NCBI GenBank assembly: GCA_947561585.1
Contig: CANNZV010000506.1
Coordinates: forward strand, 62,001 to 126,000
DNA from: Caprella mutica
Lineage: Eukaryota; Arthropoda; Malacostraca; Amphipoda; Caprellidae
Length of the DNA: 64,000 nt
Reading direction: 5' to 3'
Shown here one piece after another: positions 1 to 12,189 of the stretch. Each line of letters opens with the position of its first letter. The first letter of the stretch is position 1. The notes beneath the pieces are model-generated. The model had not been told where the DNA came from. It saw only the letters and a list, made by a program, of their open reading frames with translations, and did not search any database. The translations under genes were made by a program, and so were the position numbers.

Positions 1-3000
1 ATATGAAACATTAATTCTTATGTTTTTATTCAATATTTTTAAGTGTTCTGTCAAAAAATCTATCCTAATAATCCCCTTAGTGCGTTTATTTATCTATTTA
101 TTTATTTATTTATTTGGCGTTCTCTTTTACACGACGGGTATTAAACATGAATAATTCAACTGTTATATGCGCGGGAATATATATACCTGATATTTGAAAT
201 CACATGTTTTTATTTAACTTTTAAATGTATTTTATTTATGAAATGTATTCATAGCTTTTTTATAACTTTATTTAAAAACATTAAAAGTAACCATCCGCAA
301 AAAAAGTAGCCGATTTAAAATGGTTGTAATTTGTAAACTATTATAGCTACCACACTGAAATAGGTTTCATTTAAAAGAGTACAAACTCAAATTTGATTTG
401 GTTCCTTTCATACATAAAGAGGATAGATAGGCAGATCTACAGGGCTGTAATTTCATTAGCGGTTAATTATCCCAAGAAAGGGACAATAATCAGTGAAACA
501 AAGAAAACTTATCCTTGTGAAGATGTTTAGAAATGAATCTGTGATGACTACAATTTATCGAGTTTAGGCAAGATATGAAACTCTATTAAGTAAAATAGTA
601 GTTGAATGATATTATGTTAATGTAAACGGGGCAGTTTGTAATTAATATAAAAAGAAATGCATGCCATGAAACAATGGAAAGACAAACACATTATTTCATG
701 GCTAGAGAAATTGAGTTCAGGTTTGATACCTTTTTCCTATCATCTTTCATTTTTTTAATCCAATTGTTGTTTTTATAGCTTAACCTCAATTTTTAATAAC
801 AAAGACTGGAACAAGTTTAATCTCTAGATATTGAATCGAATGCTTTATTGGCTTACGAGTGAAGGGATCAAACAAAGGTCAACTAGATGCTCCTTCTCAA
901 AAGAATCATACACAGTTTTTTTGTGAACGAGGCTTAGATCAAAGTTTCCAATATTGGTATTCGATATAAACGGATTTATAAGATCCGGAGGTTTCTTATC
1001 GCACAAATAACAACATACTAAAATTCTGTTTTATGTCAACATTTCTCAGAGTATTATATTGAATCCTAAATCAGATAATAGGTAATTCATGTACCTACCA
1101 TTTATTGTTATAGCTACTCCATGGAAGTTAGCCTCTAAAAGTCAATATTCCTATCGTTTATGAACATATTTATAGTGTACGCTCTGCTAGCCAATTCCTT
1201 ATATTTATTTAATGACTTTAAACATATATTTCAGGAACATTTATTCATATTAAGTGCTAATTCAGTAGCAAACAATGAGAATCGTCGCTGAGATTAATAT
1301 TTCCAAAGAATTTCTTTCTCGTTAGAACTATGAATATTTTGGGCACGACCCCAATCAACTGAGAATTAATTACCATTTCCATCTAATTCCGATTGTGACA
1401 TTGCCCATCTCCTTCAGACTCATCAACATCAGCATCTGAAATTACCTTCATTTGATCATAAACGAAACGGAAGTTCCATGAAATGACTTCATTTGACATT
1501 GGAAAACATACCGAGAAGAGAAAGACATCATGAGATCCAAGATATGGCAAAAATGTAGAAGACGATCAGTATCGATAGAATATCTATTTTTAGAAACACT
1601 GCCAAAGATATTATGTATATCCATCTGAACCGGAGAGTTAAAAATCTATCATCTTTCATATAATATTTCAAGGTATATAATTTTATCATTATCGAAGATA
1701 CCAATAATATATATAAAGTAATAATCATAGGATGCAGGTCCAAAGATTTAGATAAGTATATTCGTCACTTATTCTAAAATTACTTCTAAGAATTTTACGA
1801 TATCAATCAGAAATTATTACAAAAAAGTTCAATTGAAAGATAACGTTTGCCACTAACAATCAACTTTTTTATTCAGCAAAACAAATGTTACAAACTGATA
1901 ATTTTAAATAATACAATATTTCTACACAAATAAATTGTATTTGATTAGGATTTTGGATGTGTGAATTTAAATTTCATGTTCAATTGGATTTAGTATAAAA
2001 CAAGCATTTATATGATACTGATGCTATATAAATTTAAAATTTTATCATACTACCTATGTTCTGTGAATTAAAAGCCATATTCTTCTCTAATAAATTATTT
2101 ATAGGATGTAAATTGCCAGGAAATACCACAAGAAAGACAGCTTTATGATTATTTTTCGGATTATTATAAAATATAGACTTTCGTTACCTCCATGTCATTT
2201 TCAAAAATATTCATCAACCAAAAATGAAAATGCATAAGTTGCTTTAATTTATTGCTCTTCATTTTATACCTAGAAAAAAGAATGGACTTATCATCACCGT
2301 CAGTAAGGTTTCGAGTCTATGAAAAGGAAACTCATTAACCAAAATATTCCAAAAGGTAATTCTTGTTGTATTAACTAACGGCAATAGAGATCACCCTAAT
2401 AATCTCTACTTATTTTCATATATGCTTGATACCTGAACAAGCATATTTCAATTTTTCCTGCTCCAAACAGAATTTTTTGATTTCGTTAAATTTGATACAA
2501 CTTTTGTAAGAATAATTATTGATAACATCATTTATTTTGCTAATGTATATGGCTTATCCAATTTATTTCCAATTTAGAATGCAACTGGCTTACCGTATTT
2601 AGTATGTTATCAATACTTTGATATCTCAATTTACAGATCAAACATTTTCAGTGACCAATAGTAATTTGTATTCAAATGCAATCAGAATTATTCCAATTTA
2701 ATTTTTTAATATCATGATTACAAATAAGTTATTTTAAGTTAATTTTCCACCAATGCACATAGCTTTTGGATGAATTCCAACAAACTGTTGCTTCCAGACC
2801 CGTCAAGCGAAATAATAAAGACATAATGAGTTATTTCTTTTTATCTCTGCTGCGTACATCTCTTTCATCATTTTATGTAATTTGAAATATAAAATTATTT
2901 ACAAAATACAGTACGTGTGTAGTATGCCATAAAGCAGTCAGAAAAAATTCGAAACGAGCAAGAATTTCACGTTCAACCTATAAGCTTTGTCACTAAAACC

Positions 3001-5740
3001 TGACACTTAAATAGACTTATTTGTAGTGAAAATAAGTAAAGACTGGTCTTCTGAGTGTGAATTATGTTTTTATTCAACTTATATTGTATTAAATTGAATA
3101 TCTTTTTAAATAATGATTACGTGATATATCATTTCACTAGGAATGATATCTAGAACATAATGTGTAATGACGATGTGATATATGATACTTTATTTCTGCA
3201 AAATATCATTTTTCAGTGAAAGATCACTCTCACCTGATAAATATTATATTCACTGCATGCAGTATATATTAACTGCATAGCTTGTATATTCTTAGTGTCA
3301 ACATTCAACAGTTCACTGTAATTAAATTGAATCTTTATAACGCAATATTCATCATGACATTAATTTATATTGTACTACAACTGTAAAGAATACATCTGTT
3401 GTGTTATTTTGTCACGGTTTACTAACTCCAAAGTTGTAATAAGAAGCTCTTCAAAATATAGATAATTTAATTTATTTGGTGTTATTAAAAATTTGCCAAA
3501 TTGAAAATTATAAAAGGTAATTCATGAAATTAGTATTATCAATAGTGTCTATCTAATTAATAATTGTATATCAATGGATAATATATATACTCTATTGTGT
3601 ACTGTAATTTCAAGACCAATCTAGTGAAAAAGCATACAAAATTAGAGATTGAAGGGTCTAACGTCCAATAGACCTTTACTCGTGAAATGAAACAAGAAAA
3701 CCATTCGGTAGCTTCAACAGTTCATTTACAAATTTAGCTGATTATTGAGATAATTACAATTTGTGTATTACATTAAATTAGGTTTCCTATATAAAGATTA
3801 TAGTCCCACTGAAGCTGGACTAAAGTTAAATACTTGATTCAATTAGGTCCAAACTTGATGGAAGCTAATTCAATACAAAAAATTGTACAATTGGACTCAC
3901 TCGGGTTTTCCCTTGTCTGTAAATATTTGCTTGGCTTCGTTAACTTCATTTCTGATCTTTAGAAAAATTGGCAACATATTCAAAATAATTGTATATGCAA
4001 GTGAATTCATAAAAATCTTGCATGTCAAAATCTTATCGAATTAAATTTTGAGTTTCAATTATACCACATATAAAATTAAATATTTTTTTTAATATAAACA
4101 AACTCATGCGTTTAGATACTCTTCTCGACTATTAAAAATCATAAAAAAATAAGTTACAATTCAACCACATAGAACATCAATATAATATTTCTACAATGTA
4201 GTAGATACGAGTAAACTCTTCTCCATTGTTTCTTCATGCATATTCAATTGTCCTTAACTTTTCCTAGGTTTATTGCCTGACTCTCATTCTCATTTTATCT
4301 GTAAAGTTTTGGTTTTAGTGCAATTTTCCCTGCAGTTGGATGAAGATTACGAGTACTGTTAGGTAGAGTATGACTGCATTACTCATGCATTCTAAATCGA
4401 TTTCCAGATTTATCGATCATGATTCAATAAGTAGATAATTTGAAGAGATGCAATGGATTAGGTCTAGGAGGTACAAAAATTAATATGTCCATCAATTAGA
4501 TTAATAAAATTGACACCAACCATTGTAGAAAAGGTAATATATGTATTATGAATAATTTTTTCCTATACATTTCTTCTTCTTCTAATTTCATAGAAAAAAC
4601 TATCGAAGTATCTTAATATTTCCATAATTTATTGTTCTTTTTGATAACAGTTTTATATTCATTTCACAAATAGTGTCATAGAGTAATCATGCACTACTCA
4701 TATATGCTAATTATATGAATTAATTTATCAACTATTTGGTTAACAATTAGTGATATTGACATTGCAATTCCGGCATATTTATTTAATGCAAATACTGACT
4801 GAGTCACTTCAGCATATTGATACACTATTATCTATAATATTCATTCAGGTTTTTTAAATTGAATAATAATTTCATTTGTTTATATTATTAACAGCGATCT
4901 TCAAACTCCCCGCTTATATAAATGATGAAATAATTCCGATACATGACTCGAATTTATTATGTAATCGTACTTTCCATAAACATTTCATTCTCTATACGTT
5001 AAAATGAAAGAAAATAGTTTCAAGTCGCTAACTAGCTGTTGAAATCATGGAAACAAATTAAATTAAATGTCAAATAATAATTATAATATTTTTTTCTTAT
5101 TTGCCCAACATGTGCAACCATTCAATAACTAGTAATTTACTCTACTGCGAAAATATATTTTACCGTTCACCAATGCAATCCAATTGTATAAAAATCAAAG
5201 TATCTAACTAATTACTCAACTAATACAAATAATTGGTTCGCAACTTTGAGCTTTCATCAAAGTGCTTTCATAAACTGATCCTGGCATAAAAAAATGCTAA
5301 ATATGCGAATTCGAACACAGAAAACCCCATTTCTTCTATTCTAACTCATAGAAAATGAAATGTTTAACGATTACAATTGCATAATTACTTCGAGTCATGT
5401 CTCTCAATTATTATCATTAGTGATTTTGGTAATGAAAACGGGGCTTCCCTGTACTTGCCTCGTAATGATTGTTATAAAAATCAACGATAGAATGAATTAA
5501 TACACCTACATTTTCATATTATATTCTAGTTTTAATTATTCGAAATGTATAAAATCTTCTAATTTCTCTAAATAATAATAAGTTAAGTTGTACTTATTGA
5601 TAGCATTTTTTTACGATAAGATTATTACTTAATTATTTCTATCAGATGCTAGGCTTTGGCTTCATTTCAATTGATTTATTAATCTATTCTTTCTCTAAAA
5701 TTATGCATATATTTTTTTCGAATAATCATTAGAGATTCTT
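1..5740. other. AT-rich stretch without recognisable gene
   Basis: I read both strands and saw no recognisable protein domain, RNA gene or transposon end here. ORFs are short and of the length expected by chance; the longest, 71 codons on the minus strand at 1528-1743, is a hydrophobic string typical of translated AT-rich DNA. A TTTA microsatellite sits near the start. The stretch ends at a candidate splice acceptor at 5752, so it may be intron. Confidence 0.6.
84..115. repeat. TTTA microsatellite
   Basis: About seven imperfect copies of a TTTA tetranucleotide lie in AT-rich DNA. No function is implied. Confidence 0.8.
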
Positions 5741-5752
5741 ATTTCATTTCAG

Positions 5753-5819
5753 AGCCACTGATGGGAATAAAAACGGAAGGATTTCAGTTAAACTTCTTGA
5801 GGAAGATAACCTTCGTGAA
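5753..5819 (+). CDS. Candidate short internal exon (67 nt), gene unknown
   Basis: The 67-nt segment has a pyrimidine-rich tract ending in TTTCAG directly before it and a strong donor, GTGAGT, directly after it at 5820. One frame is open throughout and reads ATDGNKNGRISVKLL then EEDNLRE, which looks more like protein than the translations around it. The stretch D-G-N-K-N-G-R-I-S fits the first nine positions of an EF-hand calcium loop, but position 12 is L rather than the usual E, so a calcium site is doubtful. A second frame is also open. In the first frame it would start needing one base and end on a codon boundary. No other exon of the same gene is recognised nearby. It could be chance in a long intron. 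No product is assigned. Confidence 0.3.
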
Positions 5820-5900
5820 GTGAGTAGTAAGAAGTAATAAACACCAAAGACTTAAAATTACTTTAGAATTGGGAATAAATCATATATTCCTGAACAGAAA

Positions 5901-6483
5901 TCACAGTTACATAACTACACATAGTTTGCAGTTACATGACTACACATAGTTTGCAGTTACATAACTACACATAGTTTGCAGTTACATAACTACCCATAGT
6001 TTGCAGTTACATAACTACACATAGTATGCAGTTACATAACTACACATAGTTTGCAGTTACATAACTACACATAGTTTGCAGTTACATAACTACACATAGT
6101 TTGCAGTTACATAACTACACATAGTTTGCAGTTACATAACTACACATAGTTTGCAGTTACATAACTACACATAGTTTGCAGTTACATAACTACACATAGT
6201 TTGCAGTTACATAACTACACATAGTTTGCAGTTACATAACTACACATAGTTTGCAGTTACATAACTACACATAGCTTGCAATTACATAACTACACATAGT
6301 TTGCAGTTACATAACTACGCATAGTTTGCAGTTACATAACTACACATAGTTTGCAGTTACATAACTACACATAGTTTGCAGTTACATAACTACGCATAAA
6401 TTGCAGTTACATAACTACACATAGTTTGCAGTTACATAACTACACATAGTTTGCAGTTACATAACTACACATAGTTTACAATT
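5901..6483. repeat. 25-bp satellite array, left part (about 23 copies)
   Basis: The unit is TTTGCAGTTACATAACTACA followed by CATAG. Copies are spaced 25 bp apart (for example G at 6003, 6028 and 6053) and most differ by 0 to 2 bases, so the array is recently homogenised. The array runs into a foldback element at 6484 and resumes at 7608 in the same register. The last nine bases, TTTACAATT at 6475-6483, are the left copy of the target duplication. No open reading frame or binding motif was recognised in the unit. Confidence 0.95.
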
Positions 6484-6595
6484 GATTACCGGAAAACTCG
6501 CCACCGGACAATTCGCCGCCGAACAATTTGCCGCGGAAAATTCGCCGTGAGAACAACTCGCCACTAGGACAATTCGCCGCCAAAAAAAAATCGTC
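6484..6595. repeat. Left inverted terminal repeat of the foldback element
   Basis: Repeated modules built around GGACAATTCGCCGCC and AACTCGCCAC sit in tandem. They are the reverse complement of the right end at about 7469-7607. Confidence 0.85.
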
Positions 6596-7468
6596 GTGTG
6601 ATATATATTTTACCGCCGTGTGCATCATTTATTTATGAAAAATATTTCAAATATAACCTGCGTGTTGTAAATTAATTATCATATTTTCTTAGCAGAATTT
6701 AAAAATGTTTTCTTTTCCATTTCAAAAGCTAAATATAATGTATAACTTATATAAACATAGTGTGTGTAGTAAATTAACAATAACATTTTCTTCGTTCTAC
6801 TTGAAAGTATTTTGCTGAGAATAATTTGCTATTGGAAAGAAAACAAGTTCAGGTGACTTCTTTACTAAAAAGTTTAATGACTTATAAAAATTACTTTAGT
6901 TTAAAACTAGTACATTAGTCCGAATAATGGTTATTTAACTACAAATTCATACATTTTTTCTTAGGTAGTCTATAACAAGTTACATTTACTATCACCTCTT
7001 CACTTTCCTATTCTATTAGAGAGTGCTGTCACCGGTGCTTTTGTCCTTTTTCTTATCATTCCTTGGTAAGTGATTGCATCCACGAAGTAGCTTTTATGCA
7101 TCCATGAGCTGGTGACGGACTGGTGGTCGGTGCCTTTGTTCAAGGAGTCACTTTGCTTCATGACTTCTTCCTTCAGTCCAATGTATTTAATTTCCTTTTG
7201 ACGTCAACTAGAAAGCCTTTCGTCAACTAGAAAGCCTTTCGTTTCGAAACAGACGTTAAATGCTTCTTAATTTATATTAATAGTTCTAATATCTTTGCGG
7301 CCTGAAATATTCTCACAGATGTAATAAAAGAAACTAATCAATTAAAATAATGAAATTTGTCAACTACTGTTTTACGTCAGTCTTGAGCGTTTAGAAACAA
7401 ATCATTGTTCAAATTTATAATATTTTTAAATATATGTAAATGATGTATACGCCGGCAAAGCATAAATC

Positions 7469-7607
7469 ACGCGGCGAATTGTCCTGGCGGCGAGTTGTTC
7501 GAATTGTCCTGGCGGCGAGTTGTTCTAGCGGCGGGTTGTCCTACGGAATATTGTCCGCGGCGAGTTTTCCGGCGGCGAATTGTCCGGTGGCAAGTTGTCC
7601 TAGAACC
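7469..7607. repeat. Right inverted terminal repeat of the foldback element
   Basis: Tandem modules such as GGCGGCGAATTGTCC and GGCGGCGAGTTGTTC are strikingly GC-rich against the AT-rich surroundings. Read on the minus strand, the tip is GGTTCTAGGACAACTTGCC, and GGxTCTAGGACA also occurs at the left end of the element near 10905. Confidence 0.85.
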
Positions 7608-7833
7608 TTTACAATTATATAACTATGCATAGTTTACCGTTATATATTTATACGTATAGTTTGCAGTTACATAACTACGCGTAGTTTACAGTTATATAAC
7701 TATACGTATAATTTGTAGTTACATAACTACACATAGTTTGCAGTTACATAACAACACATAGTTTGCAGTTACATAACTACGCATAGTTTGTAGTTACATA
7801 ACTACGCATAGTTTGCAGTTACGTAATTTTACA
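7608..7833. repeat. 25-bp satellite array, right part (about 9 copies)
   Basis: This continues the array at 5901-6483 beyond the foldback insertion, beginning with the second copy of the 9-bp target duplication. Copies here are more diverged (TATGCATAG, TACGTATAG and TACGCGTAG variants) than those to the left, as is usual at the edge of a satellite array. Confidence 0.9.
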
Positions 7834-8700
7834 CATATATCAACCTCTCTAATTGAAGACCAAGAATACTCTACATAATTACCATTCCTCTCAAAATGTT
7901 ATTTTTTCAACGCTGAAAACATTGAGGACTATTACCGTTAGTTTACAATCTTAATGGAATGTTTTGATAGCTAAATTGGTTTAGCTTTGCGAAAACATTC
8001 TGTTACTATATTTTCCATTGCACTGATGAAGAATAACAATATTCAAGACGAAGTTTCATTCAAAAACAAAAGATGTCATGAATTCTACCAGCCAAGAGAA
8101 AAATTTATTATGGAGCTGATTTATTTAGGTGCAATATTTATATTCATAAAATAGCTTTCTTTGTACGTTAGCTCATTATTCATAGTAATTATAATACTTT
8201 ATAGTGACTGGTATCAATATATTTAGAGTGAAATATAAATGTATGTAAATATCTTCTATTCGTAATAATTATTTGTTTGAAAAATTTATTTATTGTTGTT
8301 TGAATAAATAGATTTCACAGCTATTAGAAGAATTTGTTTACATAGTTATTATAAATCTCAGAAATCCAATTAATTCCCCTCCCCTTCAGTCCCATTCCCA
8401 TTCCAGTGTAACTATCTCCCGTAGGAGGAATTTATGATTCCGATGCAATAACATAAAATTCAACTAAGGACCCAATTAAGTTAATTCACCAGATTAGCAA
8501 ACCGAGCAAAGTTTGCCCTTAAATTTCTTAAGAGAAATACTTTCTGTTATTTTACGAGAGATTTTAGAGTTTCTATCACTGATTTTGATGTTGACCAATA
8601 TTTATTTTGACAAATTTTAATAACACTTTGTGCAGAAAATTCAGGAGATTGATTACAACTGATAATTTTAATACATTATTTAAATTTAAACCTACAAACA
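7834..8700. other. AT-rich stretch without recognisable gene
   Basis: No ORF, repeat or structured RNA was recognised between the satellite and the next foldback-like element. Confidence 0.6.
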
Positions 8701-8702
8701 AA

Positions 8703-9315
8703 CCCATGTCCAGACAATTCTTTGTAGGCAATTCGTCACGGAAATTTCGCTGTGGACAATTTCATGTATATATTTTTTTATAAATATATTTTTATTTAAC
8801 ACAATATGTATAAAAATCTTTAAATTGCATCCTTAGACATTGGAATTGGTTTGATCAGAGGGTTTCGGTTTGTATAGGTTACTCGCATTGTTGATTTAAA
8901 AAAATTGATATGATTTTACTGAATAACTGTTTCTATATATTTCAATTGGTACTAATTCATTTCAAAATATGAAACAATTTACTATACAAATTAATCAGAA
9001 AAATATTTTGTAATGCAGAATGAAATGAAAAATATAGGAAATTTCTTGGCGAAATGGAATTCATGTTTTATTAATAACAAGAAATATGGCGTCGAATTGT
9101 CAGTGAAGAATTCTTCGCAACGAATTGTCCACGACGAATTATCCCTAACGAATTGTTCACTACTAATTGTCCACGACGAATTATCCCCAACGAATTGTTC
9201 ACCATTAATTGTCCACGATGAATTATCCCCAACGAATTTTTCACTACTAATTGTCCACGACGAATTATCCCCAACGAATTGTTCGCAACGAATTGCCCAA
9301 GCACCGAACGAACAA
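8703..9315. mobile_element. Second foldback-like element, degenerate
   Basis: The left part (about 8708-8770) carries modules such as GGCAATTCGTCACGG and GCTGTGGACAATTTC. The right part (about 9088-9310) carries the reverse complements, such as CGAATTGTCCACGACG, in tandem. The centre is AT-rich. The layout matches the foldback element at 6484-7607, but the module differs and I found no convincing target duplication, so the ends are approximate. The two overlapping 110-codon ORFs, 9013-9345 on plus and 8991-9323 on minus, arise because the 42-bp tandem unit is a multiple of three and lacks stops. They are not genes. Confidence 0.6.
9125..9300. repeat. 42-bp tandem repeat inside the foldback-like end
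   Basis: About four copies of a 42-bp unit occur. Each copy contains CGAATTATCCCCAACGAATT followed by a variant of GTTCACTACTAATTGTCCACGA. The repeat forms the right arm of the element and gives false ORFs on both strands. Confidence 0.85.
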
Positions 9316-9351
9316 GCCACCACTAAAACTTTTATAAAATCTTAACGAAAT

Positions 9352-9403
9352 GTGTTTTCGGCATATTTTTTTTTTCTGTGACTGGTGATTTTGCCGAAAA
9401 CAC
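9352..9403. repeat. 12-bp perfect hairpin beside the foldback-like element
   Basis: GTGTTTTCGGCA at 9352-9363 pairs perfectly with TGCCGAAAACAC at 9392-9403 across a 28-nt loop. The bases after it (CATCGCCGC, GTCACCGAAAA) have the same modular look as foldback ends, so this may be another piece of such an element. Confidence 0.6.
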
Positions 9404-9439
9404 CATCGCCGCACAGCACTGTCACCGAAAAAAATAAAC

Positions 9440-10900
9440 AAAAAAACTATACGTCATGATTATAAAGAGATATAGTCCACCTAAGGTTAGGTTAGCGGTC
9501 CAAGCCCCACCCCCCCCCCTCCAACCCTGGATTGTTATATTTTTTCCAAGAGAGCTTGTTTGCCAGAGCAATGTTCAATTGAGGAGAAACAATGTTTTCT
9601 TGATTATATTGTGAAAAAAATATCTCTCAAATAACAATTTTCAATACATTTACGTATTCAATATTCTTGGATTGTAAGCGATTGGCTCGGCTCTCATACA
9701 AACTTTTTAAAAACTTAAAAAAAAACAATTATTAAAAATCGATAGGTATTACTTAATTAAGTTATAATATAAAATTTCTTTATTCATATATTTAAAAATT
9801 TTGAGGAGTCCTTATCTTATCATATATCATAAGTAATTATTCACCATTCGTGAGAGAGAAAAGAGCACCTATGATAAAAGGAAATTTAATAATTAATAAT
9901 AATTAATTTCATTCATATAAATCACGATTTCATTCATTGTATGATAGTGTTCAGAAGCTATATTAAATAGCACAGTTGGAAATTTGCTTGTTGTTAAATT
10001 TAATTCAATTTTTTTTTTATTATAATAACTTTTTCCTTTCAATATCAACCATTGTTAAACTTGACAGTAAAGGTCGAGCACCTATTGCTTTTAATGCGTA
10101 AATGTACTTATAATATTCCCTAAATCTCATAATGTTCAGAGCTATACAATGTCATAATAGATTTCAGTCTTTTCAAGAAAATTTCATTAAATTTAATCTT
10201 AACTTTCAAGAACTAAAGTTTTTTCCTTGAAAGAACTACTAAGTGGAACTTTTAATATAGAGGACAATTTTGCCAGATTGAGAGCAGAACTTCTGTATGA
10301 AGATTGTGTATACAATGCTATTAATTATAGAAATAATTCGCTCTGAATACTTTCCTTTAGATTATTATAAGGGGAAATGGTGTGAGTTTCTGCATATTAG
10401 TTTTTCCCGCCCTGCACTCCATTCATTATATGTCTGAATGGGGAAACTTTAAATGATTGTATAGTACCTATGTAATATGTGTACATTTACTATTATATTA
10501 TAAAAAATTTAATATTCACTATTTTTATTCAGATAGCCCTTTTACTTTCATACTTCTTTTTAACAAAAATAAGACCGTGGTTAATAACAGAAATAATAAC
10601 TATATTTGTTAATCAATTATGTTGCAAATAGATAATACCTATTAACAACTTAGGATAAGTAACAACTAAATATTCATAGTTTGTCTCGTATAAATATTTT
10701 CATAACTTCAAACAAAATTAGATTAACCTAGTTAAGACATGTGCCTGTGTATTTTTTTTTTTCAGCAATCATAAATCCAACAATGTTAGATAACAATCTA
10801 ACAGTTATATCAGAAAAATATAAGCGGACCATGATTGTATCCCTCAAGAACGCTGGCGTTAGCACCAAGTTATCGTAAAGTAGTTTTAGATGTGTCACTA
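9440..10900. other. AT-rich stretch without recognisable gene
   Basis: Nothing was recognised beyond a C-rich run near 9510 and a short GGTTAGGTTAG at 9486-9496. That is only two units resembling the insect telomere repeat, too few to call an interstitial telomere array. Confidence 0.55.
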
Positions 10901-10904
10901 ACGG

Positions 10905-11935
10905 GTCTAGGACATTTCGTCCAACGGACAATTATTCGTCCACAGACATTTTGTCCAATGGACAATTCAACCAATAAATTCTTTATTTTAATTTTTAAAG
11001 TGTATGTACCTTATGTTTTACATTAATACATTAATATTTATGTGTAAATATTGAATTATAAATATATATTTATATATTTATCAATATCATATGTTCAAAT
11101 AAAAGTTTTTATTATCGATTACAGTTATAAAAATAGATATGCTAATCGGATTGCCTGAATCTTAAATACTAAGTTTAATAATTTGCAATCATTAATTGAT
11201 TGTGAGTATTTAAATAAAGAAGCTAAAATAACAGGGTAGTAATGGATTAAATGAGTAGTTCATTAATCACATTCTCACCTTGCAATAAAAGTTCTCTCCA
11301 GATGAGGTAAGAAGTAGAAACCTAATTTTGAATTTAGATCCAGAAATACCATTGATGGTTAGTTTTGTGAATACTTCAAATGAAAAATTGAAATTAGGAT
11401 TTTTTTATGAACTATTTTTAAATAGATATGAATTCTCAGAATGAATCTGATTTTTTTTAGAGAATTAAGAAGCAATATATATACTTATAATTAATAATCT
11501 TAACTTATTATATATCGTAATATCAATTTTTCTATTATTTTATTCATATGAAACAATGATGTGATGCACTATCAGTGAGAGTTGTCTCACATATGTACAG
11601 AGACATGAAAGCAATTGTGGTGGAATTTTATTGGCGTCTTTGAGAGAAGTAAATAACTCGTCTTTTTCTACGAAACAAAAAGTTCGTAAAATATGATTGT
11701 TATATCATTATAATTAACAATAAACTTTGAATTTCTAATCACCATCAACAAAGAATGTTTTCAAAGATGTTTTTTTTATATTGAAAAATATATATGAATA
11801 ATGTTAATTATAAAGCATATACCTACACTACATATAATACAAAATAAAGCATTTCATTGACCATTTGTCCGCAGACAAAATGTCAGTTGAACAAAATGTT
11901 CGTGGACGAACATTTTGTTTAAAATCTGTTTAAAA
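10905..11935. mobile_element. Third foldback-like element, GTCC-rich inverted ends
   Basis: The left end (about 10905-10972) has TCTAGGACATTTCGTCC and CAGACATTTTGTCC modules. The right end (about 11860-11928) has their reverse complements, such as GGACGAACATTTTG and CAGACAAAATGTC. About 0.9 kb of AT-rich DNA separates them. The left tip shares GG-x-TCTAGGACA with the element at 6484-7607, suggesting one superfamily. The right tip lacks this motif and may be truncated. No transposase or clear target duplication was found, so the ends are approximate. It lies just upstream of the mariner-like remnant. Confidence 0.6.
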
Positions 11936-12189
11936 ATCCCGAATTCAGAGATTACAACCAGTGAATAAATTACAGACGGAAAACGGTTAAACATCACCAA
12001 GAGTTATCATTTCTTCAGTGAAATCTGCAAATAAGAGACATAAAACTTACAAACCAGATGGGTAACTTCAAATCTGTAGAGAAGAGGCTTATCAAAGACA
12101 ATCTAAATTTTATTTCATGTAGAAATAGTCTAGACAACTTATTTCAGGAATGCTCCATGAAGAAACAGTAGGACATAGGATAACAGATT

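Larger units (their letters stand above)
6484..7607. mobile_element. Foldback-type DNA transposon, non-autonomous, inserted in satellite
   Basis: The element is 1124 bp long and flanked by a perfect 9-bp direct duplication, TTTACAATT, at 6475-6483 and 7608-7616. Removing the element and one duplication restores an uninterrupted 25-bp satellite register, which fixes both ends. Its ends are inverted repeats made of short GC-rich modules of the type GGACAATTCGCCGCC. The outermost 24 bases of the two ends match at most positions and share GCCACCGG. Modular inverted ends are the hallmark of foldback elements, and 9-bp duplications are known for Drosophila FB elements and for Mutator-like elements. 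The middle is AT-rich, and no transposase was recognised. Part of the middle (about 6990-7260) is similar to 45150-45445. The small ORF at 7440-7622 is only the translated right end. The element probably needs a transposase supplied elsewhere. Confidence 0.88.

Noticed and set aside
7440..7622. 60-codon cysteine/serine-rich ORF
   Set aside because: It lies in the right inverted repeat of the foldback element and changes with its modules.
5901..7833. CRISPR-like regular spacing of repeats
   Set aside because: The 25-bp units are head-to-tail with no unique spacers; this is a eukaryotic satellite. The same holds for the 30-, 32- and 44-bp arrays.
8991..9345. Two 110-codon ORFs on opposite strands
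   Set aside because: They come from the 42-bp tandem arm of a foldback-like element, a unit divisible by three.
9486..9496. GGTTAGGTTAG as an interstitial telomere array
   Set aside because: Only about two units are present.
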